Origin: Aequorivita soesokkakensis
Lineage (GTDB): Bacteria > Bacteroidota > Bacteroidia > Flavobacteriales > Flavobacteriaceae
Direction of reading: 5' to 3'
DNA: 64,000 nt
Assembly (NCBI RefSeq): GCF_001641085.1
Contig: NZ_LXIE01000023.1
Coordinates: 62,001-126,000, forward strand
The notes beneath the pieces were generated by a model. It saw only the letters and a program-made list of their open reading frames with translations. It had not been told where the DNA came from and did not search any database. The position numbers were made by a program, and so were the translations under genes. Of the stretch, positions 26,298-35,175 are shown piece after piece. Each line of letters starts with the position of its first letter. Position 1 is the stretch's first letter.

Positions 26298-27251
26298 ATG
26301 CTTACAAGCTTTTTCGGAAAATCTAACCCAATAAATTATTTAATTCTCGGCGCTTTTATTGTTGTGGGCTATTTATTGGGTGCAATTTCGGGGTCTTCAA
26401 TTGTAATTACGCCTTTTTTAGTGCTTGACCACGGATTTTTTATTGTTCTCAATGTGTTGATTATGTTGCTGTTGGATTTCATTATCCGAAAAAACCACTT
26501 AACAAAAAACAACACTTTTGCGATTCTTTTTTTTACGTGTTTTTTGGTAATGCTTCCGGTTATTTTTCTTCAGCATAAAATACTTTTGGCAAACGCATTT
26601 CTTTTATTGGCCTTGAGAAGGATAATGAGCCTTCGAAGCGATAAAAATTCCTCAAAGAAAATTCTGGATGCCAGTATTTGGATTACCGTGGCTTCCCTTT
26701 TCTATTTTTGGAGCCTCTTGTTTTTCATTCCGCTATTTATTGCGGTTTTTCAAAAACCAAATACAAATTACAAGCAAATCCTTATTCCATTTACTGGTTT
26801 TGTGGCGGTTTTGATTATTAATACGGCATATCAATTACTGACCAACGATTCCCTCTTTTGGTTTGCAGACTGGCAGGAAACCATAAGTTTTGACTTTTCA
26901 AAATACAACTCGGCTTCCATTTTGGTGCCGATAACCGTAATACTTGCTTTTTTTATTTGGGCAGGAGTGTATCGGTTTTTGAAACTTTCCGCAATTCCCC
27001 TAAAGGAGCGGCCCAATTATCTTTTACTGCTTTACGTGAGCATTACCGCATTGTTTGTTGCCTTGGCGGGACCTGAAAAAACGGGAGCCGAGATAGTTTT
27101 TGTTTTGGCACCCATCGCGATTATAGCAACCAATTATATTGAAAATTTTGAAACGGAACGCTATGTTGAAAAAGATGTTGCCGAATTTTGGTTCAAGGAA
27201 ATTATGCTTTGGCTAGTGGTTGTTTTGCCCTTTGTATTTTTATTTTTATGA
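26298..27251 (+). CDS. DUF6427 family multi-pass membrane protein
   Basis: 317 residues, about eight to nine hydrophobic helices (starting NPINYLILGAFIVVGYLLGAI), separated by short basic loops. It fits the flavobacterial DUF6427 family, function unknown. It lies beside purD and the DUF6341-like gene, as commonly seen in this group. Its stop overlaps the ATG of the putative endonuclease gene (ATGA at 27248-27251), so translation of the next gene may be coupled to it. Confidence 0.75.
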   Translation: MLTSFFGKSNPINYLILGAFIVVGYLLGAISGSSIVITPFLVLDHGFFIVLNVLIMLLLDFIIRKNHLTKNNTFAILFFTCFLVMLPVIFLQHKILLANAFLLLALRRIMSLRSDKNSSKKILDASIWITVASLFYFWSLLFFIPLFIAVFQKPNTNYKQILIPFTGFVAVLIINTAYQLLTNDSLFWFADWQETISFDFSKYNSASILVPITVILAFFIWAGVYRFLKLSAIPLKERPNYLLLLYVSITALFVALAGPEKTGAEIVFVLAPIAIIATNYIENFETERYVEKDVAEFWFKEIMLWLVVVLPFVFLFL

Positions 27252-27892
27252 GCGCGCTGGATTTAGAAAATATTGAAAAGGAACTTAAAAAAAGATGCCA
27301 ATTTCCCTATAAATGGTTTCGGAAACAGAATGATCAGTGGGATCGTTTTACCCAATTTATCTACCAAATTCCCAATTGGGAAGCATTAGTTCGGAAGATT
27401 GCAATTGTTGCAGAATCACAGGAAGTGGACAAGCAGCAAATATTTCAATATGCCGCCAATAGGTGGTATAATTTCTGGAGCGCACAGGCTGTGGAACAGA
27501 TTTTCACTGAGATTGACGGAATTGAACCAGTAGCCGAAACAAAAGATTCCGAAAAGGATTTTTATCTCTTCGGAATTCCTTTTGACCATAAAACTTCTGT
27601 TTTTCCGAAGCAATTCAACAAAACTTTTGAATATGCCCAAAACCATAAAAGCGAACTTATTGAATGGCTCTACAAAAACCAAAGCACCCAAAAGCGGCAT
27701 CACTTTAAAAACCGTCTTTTTATTGTGGTTTTTGAAAGGAACGGTGAACATTGGAAACTGAAGGCTGAAATTTCCCTTCTTAAAAAGTCTATTCAAAAAT
27801 ATGCGGCATCTTTCCGGCCAGAGCAATTGCAATCCTTTACTTTTGTTGACGGACAAACAACGTTAAGCGATATTATCTGGGTTTCTAAATGA
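27248..27892 (+). CDS. Unrecognised protein, candidate PD-(D/E)xK restriction endonuclease
   Basis: 214 residues with no family I recognise. A possible nuclease core can be read: Glu83 in the helix SAQAVEQIF, Asp104 (EKDFYLFGIP), then Asp113-His-Lys115 in PFDHKTSVFPK. This gives the E...D...DxK spacing of many type II enzymes, and a beta-rich LFIVVFERNGEHWKLKAE segment follows. It is sandwiched by ATGA overlaps between DUF6427 and a DNA adenine methylase, the arrangement of a type II restriction-modification pair. ATG 27248 is chosen over an upstream in-frame ATG at 27188, which lies inside DUF6427. The nuclease role is inference. Confidence 0.55.
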   Translation: MSALDLENIEKELKKRCQFPYKWFRKQNDQWDRFTQFIYQIPNWEALVRKIAIVAESQEVDKQQIFQYAANRWYNFWSAQAVEQIFTEIDGIEPVAETKDSEKDFYLFGIPFDHKTSVFPKQFNKTFEYAQNHKSELIEWLYKNQSTQKRHHFKNRLFIVVFERNGEHWKLKAEISLLKKSIQKYAASFRPEQLQSFTFVDGQTTLSDIIWVSK

Positions 27893-28887
27893 ACTATATA
27901 GGCTCGAAACATAAACTCTCCAATTTCATTTTTGAAACGGTTGCCGAAACTTGCGGCGACAATCTTTCACAAAAAACATTTTGCGATCTTTTTGCGGGAA
28001 CTGGAATCGTAGGCCGAAACTTTAAACCACACGTAAAACAAGTGATAGCCAATGATGTGGAATATTACAGTTATGTACTGAACCGAAACTACATCGGCAA
28101 TCATATTGCTTTTGATTACGAAGAATTCATAAATGAATTGAATTTGCTCAACGGAAAGAAAGGCTTCATTTTCCAAAATTATTCCGAAGGCGGAAAAGCT
28201 GGAAGAAATTACTTCACTTCAGAAAACGGACAAAAAATAGATGCTGCTCGCACCCAAATTGAGGAATGGAAAAAAGCATCAAAAATTACGGAAGACCAAT
28301 ATTATTTTCTACTTGCTTCTTTGCTTGAAAGTGCTGATAAAGTAGCAAATACGGCTTCGGTTTATGGTGCTTATTTAAAACACATAAAGACTTCCGCGGC
28401 AAAAAAAATCATTATTAAACCAGCCGTTTTTCAAGAAACGACGAATTCGCATCAAGTATTTCAGCAGGATAGCAACGAGTTGATTAAAAAGATAAAAGGC
28501 GATATTCTCTATTTGGATCCGCCTTACAATGCGCGTCAGTACGGCGCCAACTATCATTTGCTGAATACTATCGCAAAATATGATACCTTTGTGCCAAAGG
28601 GGAAAACGGGCCTGCGCGATTACTATAAAAGCGATTGGTGCAGAACCGGAGAAGTACTGAAAAGTTTTGGGGAATTGATTGAAAAAGCACAATTTCCCTA
28701 CATTTTCCTAAGTTATAACAACGAAGGATTAATGAGCCAAAAGGAAGTGCAAACGGTGATGGAAAGCTTCGGAAAATACACTTTGAAAACCAAAAAATAC
28801 CAACGTTTCAAAGCAGATAAAACCGAAAACAGAAACCACAAAGCCTCAGAGACTTTTGAATATTTACACATTTTAGAAAAATCATGA
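27889..28887 (+). CDS. D12-class DNA N6-adenine methyltransferase
   Basis: 332 residues. Motif X NYIGSKHKL (2-10), motif I DLFAGTGIVG (33-42), motif II Asp57 (ANDVEYYSYVLNRN) and motif IV LDPPYNARQY (209-218) occur in the order X-I-TRD-IV of alpha-type (Dam-like) adenine methylases. Residues about 80-195 between motifs II and IV would recognise the target. AdoMet is the donor. It overlaps the upstream candidate endonuclease by four bases, so it probably protects the host DNA. The recognition sequence cannot be predicted. Confidence 0.9.
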   Translation: MNYIGSKHKLSNFIFETVAETCGDNLSQKTFCDLFAGTGIVGRNFKPHVKQVIANDVEYYSYVLNRNYIGNHIAFDYEEFINELNLLNGKKGFIFQNYSEGGKAGRNYFTSENGQKIDAARTQIEEWKKASKITEDQYYFLLASLLESADKVANTASVYGAYLKHIKTSAAKKIIIKPAVFQETTNSHQVFQQDSNELIKKIKGDILYLDPPYNARQYGANYHLLNTIAKYDTFVPKGKTGLRDYYKSDWCRTGEVLKSFGELIEKAQFPYIFLSYNNEGLMSQKEVQTVMESFGKYTLKTKKYQRFKADKTENRNHKASETFEYLHILEKS

Positions 28888-28893
28888 TCTAAA

Positions 28894-28919
28894 TGTCAGG
28901 TTGAGCGCAGTCGAAACCT
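28894..28919 (+). repeat. TGTC-stem-loop repeat, copy 1
   Basis: TGTC is followed by the stem AGGTT/AACCT closing a 12-base loop GAGCGCAGTCGA. A second copy at 38176-38201 keeps the TGTC, the loop (one base different) and the pairing while changing three stem positions in both arms. It lies between the methylase stop and the DUF4254 start. Confidence 0.8.
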
Positions 28920-28948
28920 ACTTAAGATTTCAAAATAAAAATAAAACT

Positions 28949-29563
28949 ATGTTCTCAGACAAAGCCAACAAAATCTTCGCAGAAGTGATTGACAAATACC
29001 ACGAAATAAATACTGTGGACCAAAATTTCAGCAATCCGTATGATAAAGACAGTAATTTAATTGAACATTTGTTGTATCGAAAATGCTGGATAGACACGGT
29101 TCAGTGGCATTATGAGGACATCATCCGCGATCCGAATATTGACCCCGTTGCTGCCCTAAAGTTAAAGCGCCAAATAGACGCTTCAAACCAAGACCGTACA
29201 GATATGGTGGAATACATTGACAGTTATTTCCTCGAAAAATTTAAGGATGTAAAGGTGAATGATGACGCAACCATCAACACTGAAAGCCCAGCTTGGGGTA
29301 TTGATAGGCTTTCTATTTTAGCTTTGAAAGTATATCATATGAACGAAGAAGCTACCCGTACGGATGCTTCCCAAGAACACTTGATGGCCTGCAAAGCGAA
29401 GTTGAATATCTTGCTGGAACAACGTGTAGATTTAAGCACCGCCATCAACCAATTGCTGGATGATATTGCTCAAGGCAGAAAATATATGAAAGTCTATAAG
29501 CAGATGAAAATGTACAATGACGATGAGCTAAACCCAGTGCTTCGCGGAAATAAAGCCCCCTAA
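28949..29563 (+). CDS. DUF4254 family protein
   Basis: 204 residues, mostly helical and soluble, with IEHLLYRKCWIDTVQWHYEDIIRDP and LKRQIDASNQDRTDMVEYID, as in the DUF4254 family of Bacteroidota. Function unknown; the gene commonly precedes a GT9 transferase, as here, suggesting a part in lipopolysaccharide core or lipid-linked glycan metabolism. ATG 28949 is used; the in-frame TTG at 28901 falls inside a repeat. The last codons (Ala-Pro-stop) are formed by a C-rich repeat at 29552-29579. Confidence 0.85.
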   Translation: MFSDKANKIFAEVIDKYHEINTVDQNFSNPYDKDSNLIEHLLYRKCWIDTVQWHYEDIIRDPNIDPVAALKLKRQIDASNQDRTDMVEYIDSYFLEKFKDVKVNDDATINTESPAWGIDRLSILALKVYHMNEEATRTDASQEHLMACKAKLNILLEQRVDLSTAINQLLDDIAQGRKYMKVYKQMKMYNDDELNPVLRGNKAP

Positions 29564-29579
29564 CCCCCAAAAGGGGAAT
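29552..29579. repeat. C-rich palindromic repeat covering the DUF4254 stop codon
   Basis: AAAGCCCCC-TAA-CCCCC is followed by AAAA and GGGG; the CCCC/GGGG arms (29565-29568, 29573-29576) close a 4-base loop. The stop codon of DUF4254 lies inside it. It resembles the C/G-rich element inserted in mfd at 60292-60333. Confidence 0.55.
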
Positions 29580-29585
29580 CTCAAG

Positions 29586-30617
29586 ATGCCCAAAATTGAT
29601 CACATATTAGTAATCCGTCTCTCCGCAATGGGCGATGTGGCTATGACAGTGCCTGTGCTTCGGGTTTTTTCGCAAACGTATCCCGATGTAAAAATCACGG
29701 TACTTTCCCGTCCCTTTTTCAAACCTTTTTTTGAAGAAATCCCTAACCTTGATTTTTTGGAAGCTGATGTTTATGGGGAACACAAGCGTTTCGGACTGAT
29801 TAAATTAGCAAACGAAGCCAGGGATTTAGGAATTGACGCCGTTGCAGATCTTCACAACGTAATTCGTTCAAAAATCATTACGAAGTATTTAAAGTTTAAG
29901 GGAATTGATACCGCTACTATTGATAAAGGCAGAGCGGAAAAGAAAGCTTTGATTGCTGCCAAAGGCGAAAATATTTCTCAATTGAAAACTACACATCAGC
30001 GCTATGCTGATGTTTTTGAAAAACTCGGATTTCCTTTAAATTTAGAAAATCATATTGCCCCGCCCAAAAAAAGATTGTCGCCAAAACTCAACGGACTTTT
30101 GGGTATAGAGCCAAAAAAATTAATTGGTATTGCCCCTTTTGCAGCCCATCAAAGCAAAATGTATCCTTTAAGTTTAATGGCTGAGGTAATTCGTGAATTG
30201 GATGAAACCGATAAATACCGAATCTTTCTTTTTGGTGGTGGAAAGAAAGAAATAAAACTTTTAAAGGAAATGGAAATCCCTTTTGCAAATGTGACCAACG
30301 TTGCTGGAAAATTGTCCTTTGAAGAAGAACTTGCTTTAATTTCAAATCTGGATTTAATGTTTTCCATGGATAGCGGCAATGGCCATTTGGCGGCTATGTA
30401 CGGCGTTCCAGTAATTACGCTTTGGGGAGTTACGCATCCGTTTGCTGGCTTTGTGCCTTTCAATCAGCCTGATAACAATCAGCTTCTTTCAGACCGCAAA
30501 GAATATGCATTGATTCCAACTTCAATTTATGGAAACAAGTTCCCAAAAGGATACGATGATGCAATGAAAACTATTTCACCTGAAACAGTTGTTCAAAAAG
30601 CACAAGAATTGCTTTAA
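29586..30617 (+). CDS. Glycosyltransferase family 9 (heptosyltransferase-like)
   Basis: 343 residues, GT-B fold. The N-terminal ILVIRLSAMGDVAMTVPVL (7-25) is the ADP-heptose:LPS heptosyltransferase signature, and DAVADLHNVIRSK follows. In the C-terminal half, GIAPFAAHQSKMYPLSLMAEV and MFSMDSGNGHLAAMYGVPVITLWG form the nucleotide-sugar site. It probably adds a sugar to the LPS core in the cytoplasm; the donor is not proven. It follows DUF4254 by 22 bases, a pairing common in this phylum. Confidence 0.9.
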   Translation: MPKIDHILVIRLSAMGDVAMTVPVLRVFSQTYPDVKITVLSRPFFKPFFEEIPNLDFLEADVYGEHKRFGLIKLANEARDLGIDAVADLHNVIRSKIITKYLKFKGIDTATIDKGRAEKKALIAAKGENISQLKTTHQRYADVFEKLGFPLNLENHIAPPKKRLSPKLNGLLGIEPKKLIGIAPFAAHQSKMYPLSLMAEVIRELDETDKYRIFLFGGGKKEIKLLKEMEIPFANVTNVAGKLSFEEELALISNLDLMFSMDSGNGHLAAMYGVPVITLWGVTHPFAGFVPFNQPDNNQLLSDRKEYALIPTSIYGNKFPKGYDDAMKTISPETVVQKAQELL

Positions 30618-30635
30618 GTTTCTTCAAAAAATTAT

Positions 30636-31676
30636 TTAAACATCATCATAATCCACAACAACTTTCGCAGTGGTGGGATGCGCTTGGCAAGTAAGAATTA
30701 ATCCATCCGCAATTTCAGATTCGGTGAGTATTTGATTTTTGCGCATTTCGGCCTTTCCTTCTTTCAATCGCGCAATACAGGTGCTACAAATTCCACCTTG
30801 GCAGGAATACGGCGGGTCTAAACCTTCGTCCAAAGCTGCTTCAAGAATGGATTTTGTTTGTGGCATTTCAAAAACTTCCTCTTCGTCATCAAGAATTATG
30901 GTAATGCTGGTATTTCCGTCGTGCTTTTCAACCAAAAGTCCTTTTTCGGCAGTAGAAAAAAGCTCGTGGTGAATTTGTTTCGAATTGATGCCGTTGTGCT
31001 TCAAAGTTGCGGAAACTTCGTCAATCATCTGTTCGGGACCGCACAAATAAAAGGCTTCAAAAGTAATCTGGCCGTATTTATTTTTTAGGTAAAAATTAAC
31101 CAGGGAGCGACCTATTCTTCCAAATTGAGCATCGTCCAACTTTTCTCGACTATAGACAAATTCAACATCAAACCGCTCCGGAAATTTATCCTGTAACTGA
31201 ACGATTTCGTCATAGAACATGGTTTCCTTTTTATTCTGATTGCCATAAATAAGTAAAAACGAACTTTGGGGCATTTCTTCCAAAGTGCTTTTTATTAAAG
31301 AAAGTACAGGAGTTATACCACTTCCAGCGGCAAAAGCCGCATAGTTTTTTAAGTTTGGCTCCAAAATAAATTTTCCCGTTGGTGGCATTACTTGCAGCGT
31401 GTCGCCAGCTTTCAAATCGTTATTCGCATATTCGGAAAAAACACCTTTTTCCACTTTTTTCACTGCAACTTTTAGCATCCCACTTTTTGGAGAAGAACAA
31501 ATAGAATAGGCTCGGCGTAAATCTTTGCCGCCGCTTTGATGTTTAATGGTGATGTATTGCCCTGCTTTAAAAGCAAAAAGATTTTTTAAGTTTTCGGGTA
31601 TTGAAAATGTGATGGAAACTGAATTTGGGGTCTCTTTTTTTACTTCGGAAACGGTAAGCGTATGAAATTCGCTCAT
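30636..31676 (-). CDS. PaaE-like FAD/NAD(P)H 2Fe-2S oxidoreductase
   Basis: 346 residues of the ferredoxin-reductase plus plant-type ferredoxin architecture. FAD-binding RRAYSICSSP is near 53-62, the NAD(P)H domain has AAFAAGSGITPVLSLIKS and FYLCGPEQMIDEV, and the C-terminal ferredoxin has YSCQGGICSTCIARLKEG with a fourth Cys in LILTCQAHP. It would pass electrons from NAD(P)H to an oxygenase or similar partner. No paaABCD genes are present, so phenylacetate metabolism is not implied; stand-alone copies are common in Flavobacteriaceae. ATG 31676 is favoured because the upstream extension would cover the promoter. Confidence 0.9.
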   Translation of the reverse strand: MSEFHTLTVSEVKKETPNSVSITFSIPENLKNLFAFKAGQYITIKHQSGGKDLRRAYSICSSPKSGMLKVAVKKVEKGVFSEYANNDLKAGDTLQVMPPTGKFILEPNLKNYAAFAAGSGITPVLSLIKSTLEEMPQSSFLLIYGNQNKKETMFYDEIVQLQDKFPERFDVEFVYSREKLDDAQFGRIGRSLVNFYLKNKYGQITFEAFYLCGPEQMIDEVSATLKHNGINSKQIHHELFSTAEKGLLVEKHDGNTSITIILDDEEEVFEMPQTKSILEAALDEGLDPPYSCQGGICSTCIARLKEGKAEMRKNQILTESEIADGLILTCQAHPTTAKVVVDYDDV

Positions 31677-31694
31677 AATCTTAATTTTTTTTTG

Positions 31695-31723
31695 CAAAAG
31701 TACAAATGAAATCAAGGAAACAA
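31695..31723 (-). promoter_or_regulatory. Promoter of the PaaE-like gene (TTG-N18-TActTTTG)
   Basis: On the minus strand a TTG (31723-31721) is followed by 18 bases and the -7 box TActTTTG (31702-31695). The leader to ATG 31676 would be about 14 bases. Best-formed promoter in the window. Confidence 0.65.
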
Positions 31724-31868
31724 AGCTTCAAAAGCTTTAAAGTGAAGCATTTTTTGGGCGTTTCATTAAGCAGATATTAAAAAGAAATGTATTTTTACCG
31801 CTCTTTAGTGATTCTACATACTAAAATAGAACCTTTTAAGTTTGAATATTATATAAACCGAAACCATT

Positions 31869-34415
31869 TTGAAGGGCACATATAAAATTACACTATTTAT
31901 TCTCGCTGTTGTCTTTTTGGCAGCGTGTTCACGTAAAAAGAATACATTTTTAAACCGCAACGTTCATGCGGTTACTACAGAATTCAATACGCTTTACAAT
32001 GGCAATCTTGCATTTACCAATGGAAAGGAGCAATTGGCCGCTGGGTATCGAGACAATTTTTGGGAAATACTTCCCGTAGAACGCATTGATGTTGAAGAAG
32101 CGGAAACAAAATCTCCCGGTGCCTCCAAAAATGCCGACTTTAACCGCGCGGAGGAAAAAGCCGCGAAGGCAATCCAAAAACATTCCATGTACATAAACGG
32201 CAGGGAATACAACCCACAGATTGACGAGGCTTATATCCTGCTTGGCAAAGCGCGTTATTACGACGGGCGCTTTATTCCTGCTCTTGATGCTTTCAATTTT
32301 ATTTTGGACCGTTATCCAAACAGCAACAATATTAATGTTGCGAAAGTTTGGAAAGCAAAAACCAATATCCGTTTGAAGAATGAAGAATACGCTATCGAAA
32401 ACCTCAAAAAGATGTTTGAGACAGCTAATTTGAAGGAAGAGGAAATTGCAGACGGTGCCGCAATGATGGCCCAAGCTTTTATTAATTTGGATTCTTTGCA
32501 GCCAGCGCTTGATTACATAAAAATGGCCACTGAAAATGTGAAGGATAAGGAATTGAAGGGAAGATACACTTTCATTAAAGGCCAACTTTACAATCGTTTG
32601 GATCAAAAAGACAGCGCTAATATCGCTTTTGATGAGGTTATTGAAATGAACCGCAAGACTTCGCGGGCTTATATGATTAATGCCTATTTGGAAAAAGGCA
32701 AAAATTTCGATTACGAAAAAGGAGACCGCACCGCTTTTTTGGAATTGTTGCAGGACCTTGAAAAAAATCGCGAAAACCGTCCGTTTTTGGATAAAATCTA
32801 CAATCAGTTTGGGGATTATTACAGAAACAGTGATAGTACAGAAACGGCCGTTAAATATTACAATAAATCCATCAAAGCGTTTAAACAGGATAGAGTGCTA
32901 CAATCTGTAAACTATCAAACGCTGGCTGAAATAAATTTTGAAAAGGCTAAATACAAAACTGCTGGCGCTTATTATGACAGTACTTTAACCTACCTTGAAG
33001 AAAAAAGCCGCCAGTGGCGCAGAATTACAAAGAAGCGTGAAAACCTTGACGATGTTATAAAATATGAAGACATTGCCACCACTAATGATAGCATCCTGAA
33101 ATTAACAAATATGAGCGAGGCCGAACAGCTTGCTTATTTTACGGATTATACTTCAAAACTGAAGGAACAGGCAATAAAAGATTCTTTGGAAGCCATCAAA
33201 ATTGAACAGAAAATAGCCAATAAGGAATTTTATGAAAAAGGCAACAAGGTTTCGGGCCCTAATAAGGGCGGAAGTACTTTCTATTTTTATAATACTTCCA
33301 CGGTAGCCTACGGAAAAGGAGAGTTCAGAAAAATATGGGGCGACCGAAAGTTGGAAGACAATTGGAGACTTTCCAGCAAAAAAACATCTTTGAACAATAA
33401 TGATGATGAGCTTGTAACCGTGACCCCAATTGCCGAAAACGAACTTTACAAACCACAAACCTATATCGCCAGAATACCAACTGACGAAAAAGTAATAGAT
33501 AGTTTGGCGAAAGACCGAAACTTTGCTTATTACCAATTAGGATTGATTTACAAAGAAAAATTCAAAGAATACAACCTTGCGGCAAACAGACTTGAAAAAC
33601 TGCTTACATACAATCCTGAAGAACGTTTGGTCGTGCCTGCAAAATACAATTTGGTGAAGATTTATGAAATTTTGGAGAACCCTTCCCAAGCAGATAAATA
33701 TAGAAATGATGTGTTGACAAATCATGCTGACACACGTTATGCTGAAATACTCCGCAACCCAAATTCACAGCTGCCAACAGACGAATCAAGCCCAGAATTT
33801 AAGTATAAACAATTGTACAAAGAATTTGAAGCCGCCAAATATGCTGAGGTTATTCAGAAAAGTGATGAATACATGATGGTGTACAATGGCAATGATATTG
33901 TTCCAAAATTTGAAATGTTGAAGGCCACTGCCATAGGGCGCCAGCAAGGTTTTGAGGCTTACAAAAAAGCCCTGAATTTTGTTTCGCTAAACTATCCAAG
34001 TACTGAAGAAGGTAAGCAAGCACAGCAGATTTACAGCAATCTACTGCCTTTACTTGCGGTGAAGGATTTTGCACCAGAAGCAGAGTCTGATAGTTGGAAA
34101 TTGGTTTACAAATTCACAAATGAGGAAGGCGAAGCCGCCCAAAAACTGAAAGAACAACTGGACAAAGCCATTAAAAATTACCGCTATACAAATATGGTTA
34201 CCTCTATAGATTATTACAATCCGCAAACCCAATTTGTAATTGTTCACGGATTAAACACGAAGCTTGGAGCCCGTGGTTTTGGCGAAGTTTTAAAAGAGAA
34301 TAAGGAATATAAAATTAAGTATCCATTCTTCGAAATTTCAAGCCCAAATTATAAAATAATTCAGATTCATAAAAACCTAGATGATTACCTCAAGCAAGAT
34401 GTAACCGAACAATAG
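31869..34415 (+). CDS. sprE: Type IX secretion/gliding lipoprotein SprE (PorW)
   Basis: 848 residues. A lipoprotein signal peptide with lipobox LAAC (Cys about 20) is followed by RKKNTFLNRNVHAVTTEFNTLYNGN, a start I recognise from SprE/PorW. Tetratricopeptide-like repeats follow (ILGKARYYDGRFIPALDAFNFILDRYPNS, then several copies to about residue 360, and further ones at 580-720). SprE is required for type IX secretion and gliding in Flavobacterium. The start is TTG 31869. It sits ahead of a bactofilin and the ATP synthase operon, an order seen in relatives. Confidence 0.88.
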   Translation: MKGTYKITLFILAVVFLAACSRKKNTFLNRNVHAVTTEFNTLYNGNLAFTNGKEQLAAGYRDNFWEILPVERIDVEEAETKSPGASKNADFNRAEEKAAKAIQKHSMYINGREYNPQIDEAYILLGKARYYDGRFIPALDAFNFILDRYPNSNNINVAKVWKAKTNIRLKNEEYAIENLKKMFETANLKEEEIADGAAMMAQAFINLDSLQPALDYIKMATENVKDKELKGRYTFIKGQLYNRLDQKDSANIAFDEVIEMNRKTSRAYMINAYLEKGKNFDYEKGDRTAFLELLQDLEKNRENRPFLDKIYNQFGDYYRNSDSTETAVKYYNKSIKAFKQDRVLQSVNYQTLAEINFEKAKYKTAGAYYDSTLTYLEEKSRQWRRITKKRENLDDVIKYEDIATTNDSILKLTNMSEAEQLAYFTDYTSKLKEQAIKDSLEAIKIEQKIANKEFYEKGNKVSGPNKGGSTFYFYNTSTVAYGKGEFRKIWGDRKLEDNWRLSSKKTSLNNNDDELVTVTPIAENELYKPQTYIARIPTDEKVIDSLAKDRNFAYYQLGLIYKEKFKEYNLAANRLEKLLTYNPEERLVVPAKYNLVKIYEILENPSQADKYRNDVLTNHADTRYAEILRNPNSQLPTDESSPEFKYKQLYKEFEAAKYAEVIQKSDEYMMVYNGNDIVPKFEMLKATAIGRQQGFEAYKKALNFVSLNYPSTEEGKQAQQIYSNLLPLLAVKDFAPEAESDSWKLVYKFTNEEGEAAQKLKEQLDKAIKNYRYTNMVTSIDYYNPQTQFVIVHGLNTKLGARGFGEVLKENKEYKIKYPFFEISSPNYKIIQIHKNLDDYLKQDVTEQ

Positions 34416-34464
34416 CCTACTAACAAACCGAACAACAGAATAGTAACCTTTAAAACCAACTGCT

Positions 34465-34938
34465 ATGTTTTCAGACAAAAAAGAGAAGAACGTTGCCTCC
34501 GAACCGGGAAGTGCCCAAAACAGGATTAACGAAGGAACGAAACTTAAAGGAGATATTTCCTCCACGGGATTTTTTAGAATTGACGGTGTTGTTGAAGGCA
34601 ATGTAAAAACCCCTTCAAAAGTAGTTTTGGGAAAATCGGGAGTTATAATAGGAACACTTAGTTGTGAAAACGCCGACATTGAAGGTAGGTTTGAAGGAAA
34701 TCTTCAGGTTTCCGGAACGCTTTCTTTGCGCTCCACCGCAATTATTGAAGGTGATGTTATTGTAGGTAAGTTGGCTGTAGAGCCAGGTGCTACCATGAAT
34801 GCCTCTTGCGTTATGCAGGATGGAAAGCCAAAAAACGCAACTGCAAATCTACCAATTTCGGAAAACTCCAAAGTGCATCCTTTTGACCGCCAACAGCGAA
34901 TTAAAAAAGCAGCTGTTGAGACTGATCTTGACGATTAA
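34465..34938 (+). CDS. Bactofilin (polymer-forming cytoskeletal protein)
   Basis: 157 residues. The central bactofilin beta-helix runs from about 26 (INEGTKLKGDISSTGFFRIDGVVEGNV) to 120, made of short repeats such as ADIEGRFEGNLQVSGTLSL and STAIIEGDVIVGKLAVEPGA. Flexible charged ends flank it. Bactofilins self-assemble without nucleotide and scaffold envelope machinery. It lies 49 bases after sprE and 11 before atpZ, so it may be co-transcribed with either. Confidence 0.93.
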   Translation: MFSDKKEKNVASEPGSAQNRINEGTKLKGDISSTGFFRIDGVVEGNVKTPSKVVLGKSGVIIGTLSCENADIEGRFEGNLQVSGTLSLRSTAIIEGDVIVGKLAVEPGATMNASCVMQDGKPKNATANLPISENSKVHPFDRQQRIKKAAVETDLDD

Positions 34939-34949
34939 ACTTCTCTAAA

Positions 34950-35168
34950 ATGGCCGACAAAAAGGACAATGGGATAAAAAGATGGGCCATCCTTTCCGGT
35001 ATCGGAATACAGATGGGCGTAATCATTTATCTTTTTGTGAAATTGGGCCAATGGCTGGACGGCAAATATTCTGACGGCGGAAAAACGTTTCTTATAATCT
35101 GCACACTTGTTGGTGTTGGCGCATCACTATTCTTGGTGATTAAACAGACTAATAAATTGAATTCCTGA
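34950..35168 (+). CDS. AtpZ/AtpI-family F-ATPase accessory protein
   Basis: 72 residues with two membrane helices (about 12-32 and 45-65) joined by a short loop WLDGKYSDGGKTFL. The layout and sequence fit the AtpZ/AtpI family, small accessory proteins linked to c-ring assembly or Mg2+/Ca2+ transport in other bacteria. Position just upstream of the ATP synthase genes supports this. Role in this organism is inferred. Confidence 0.85.
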   Translation: MADKKDNGIKRWAILSGIGIQMGVIIYLFVKLGQWLDGKYSDGGKTFLIICTLVGVGASLFLVIKQTNKLNS

Positions 35169-35175
35169 TTTTTTA

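Noticed and set aside
30636-31676. Phenylacetate degradation pathway
   Set aside because: A PaaE-like reductase and a PaaK-like ligase occur, but they are 6 kb apart in different contexts, and no paaABCD, paaG, paaZ or paaF-type genes are present.
31950-32606. 218-residue open frame on the minus strand
   Set aside because: Antisense shadow of sprE; no motif, no promoter and atypical composition.
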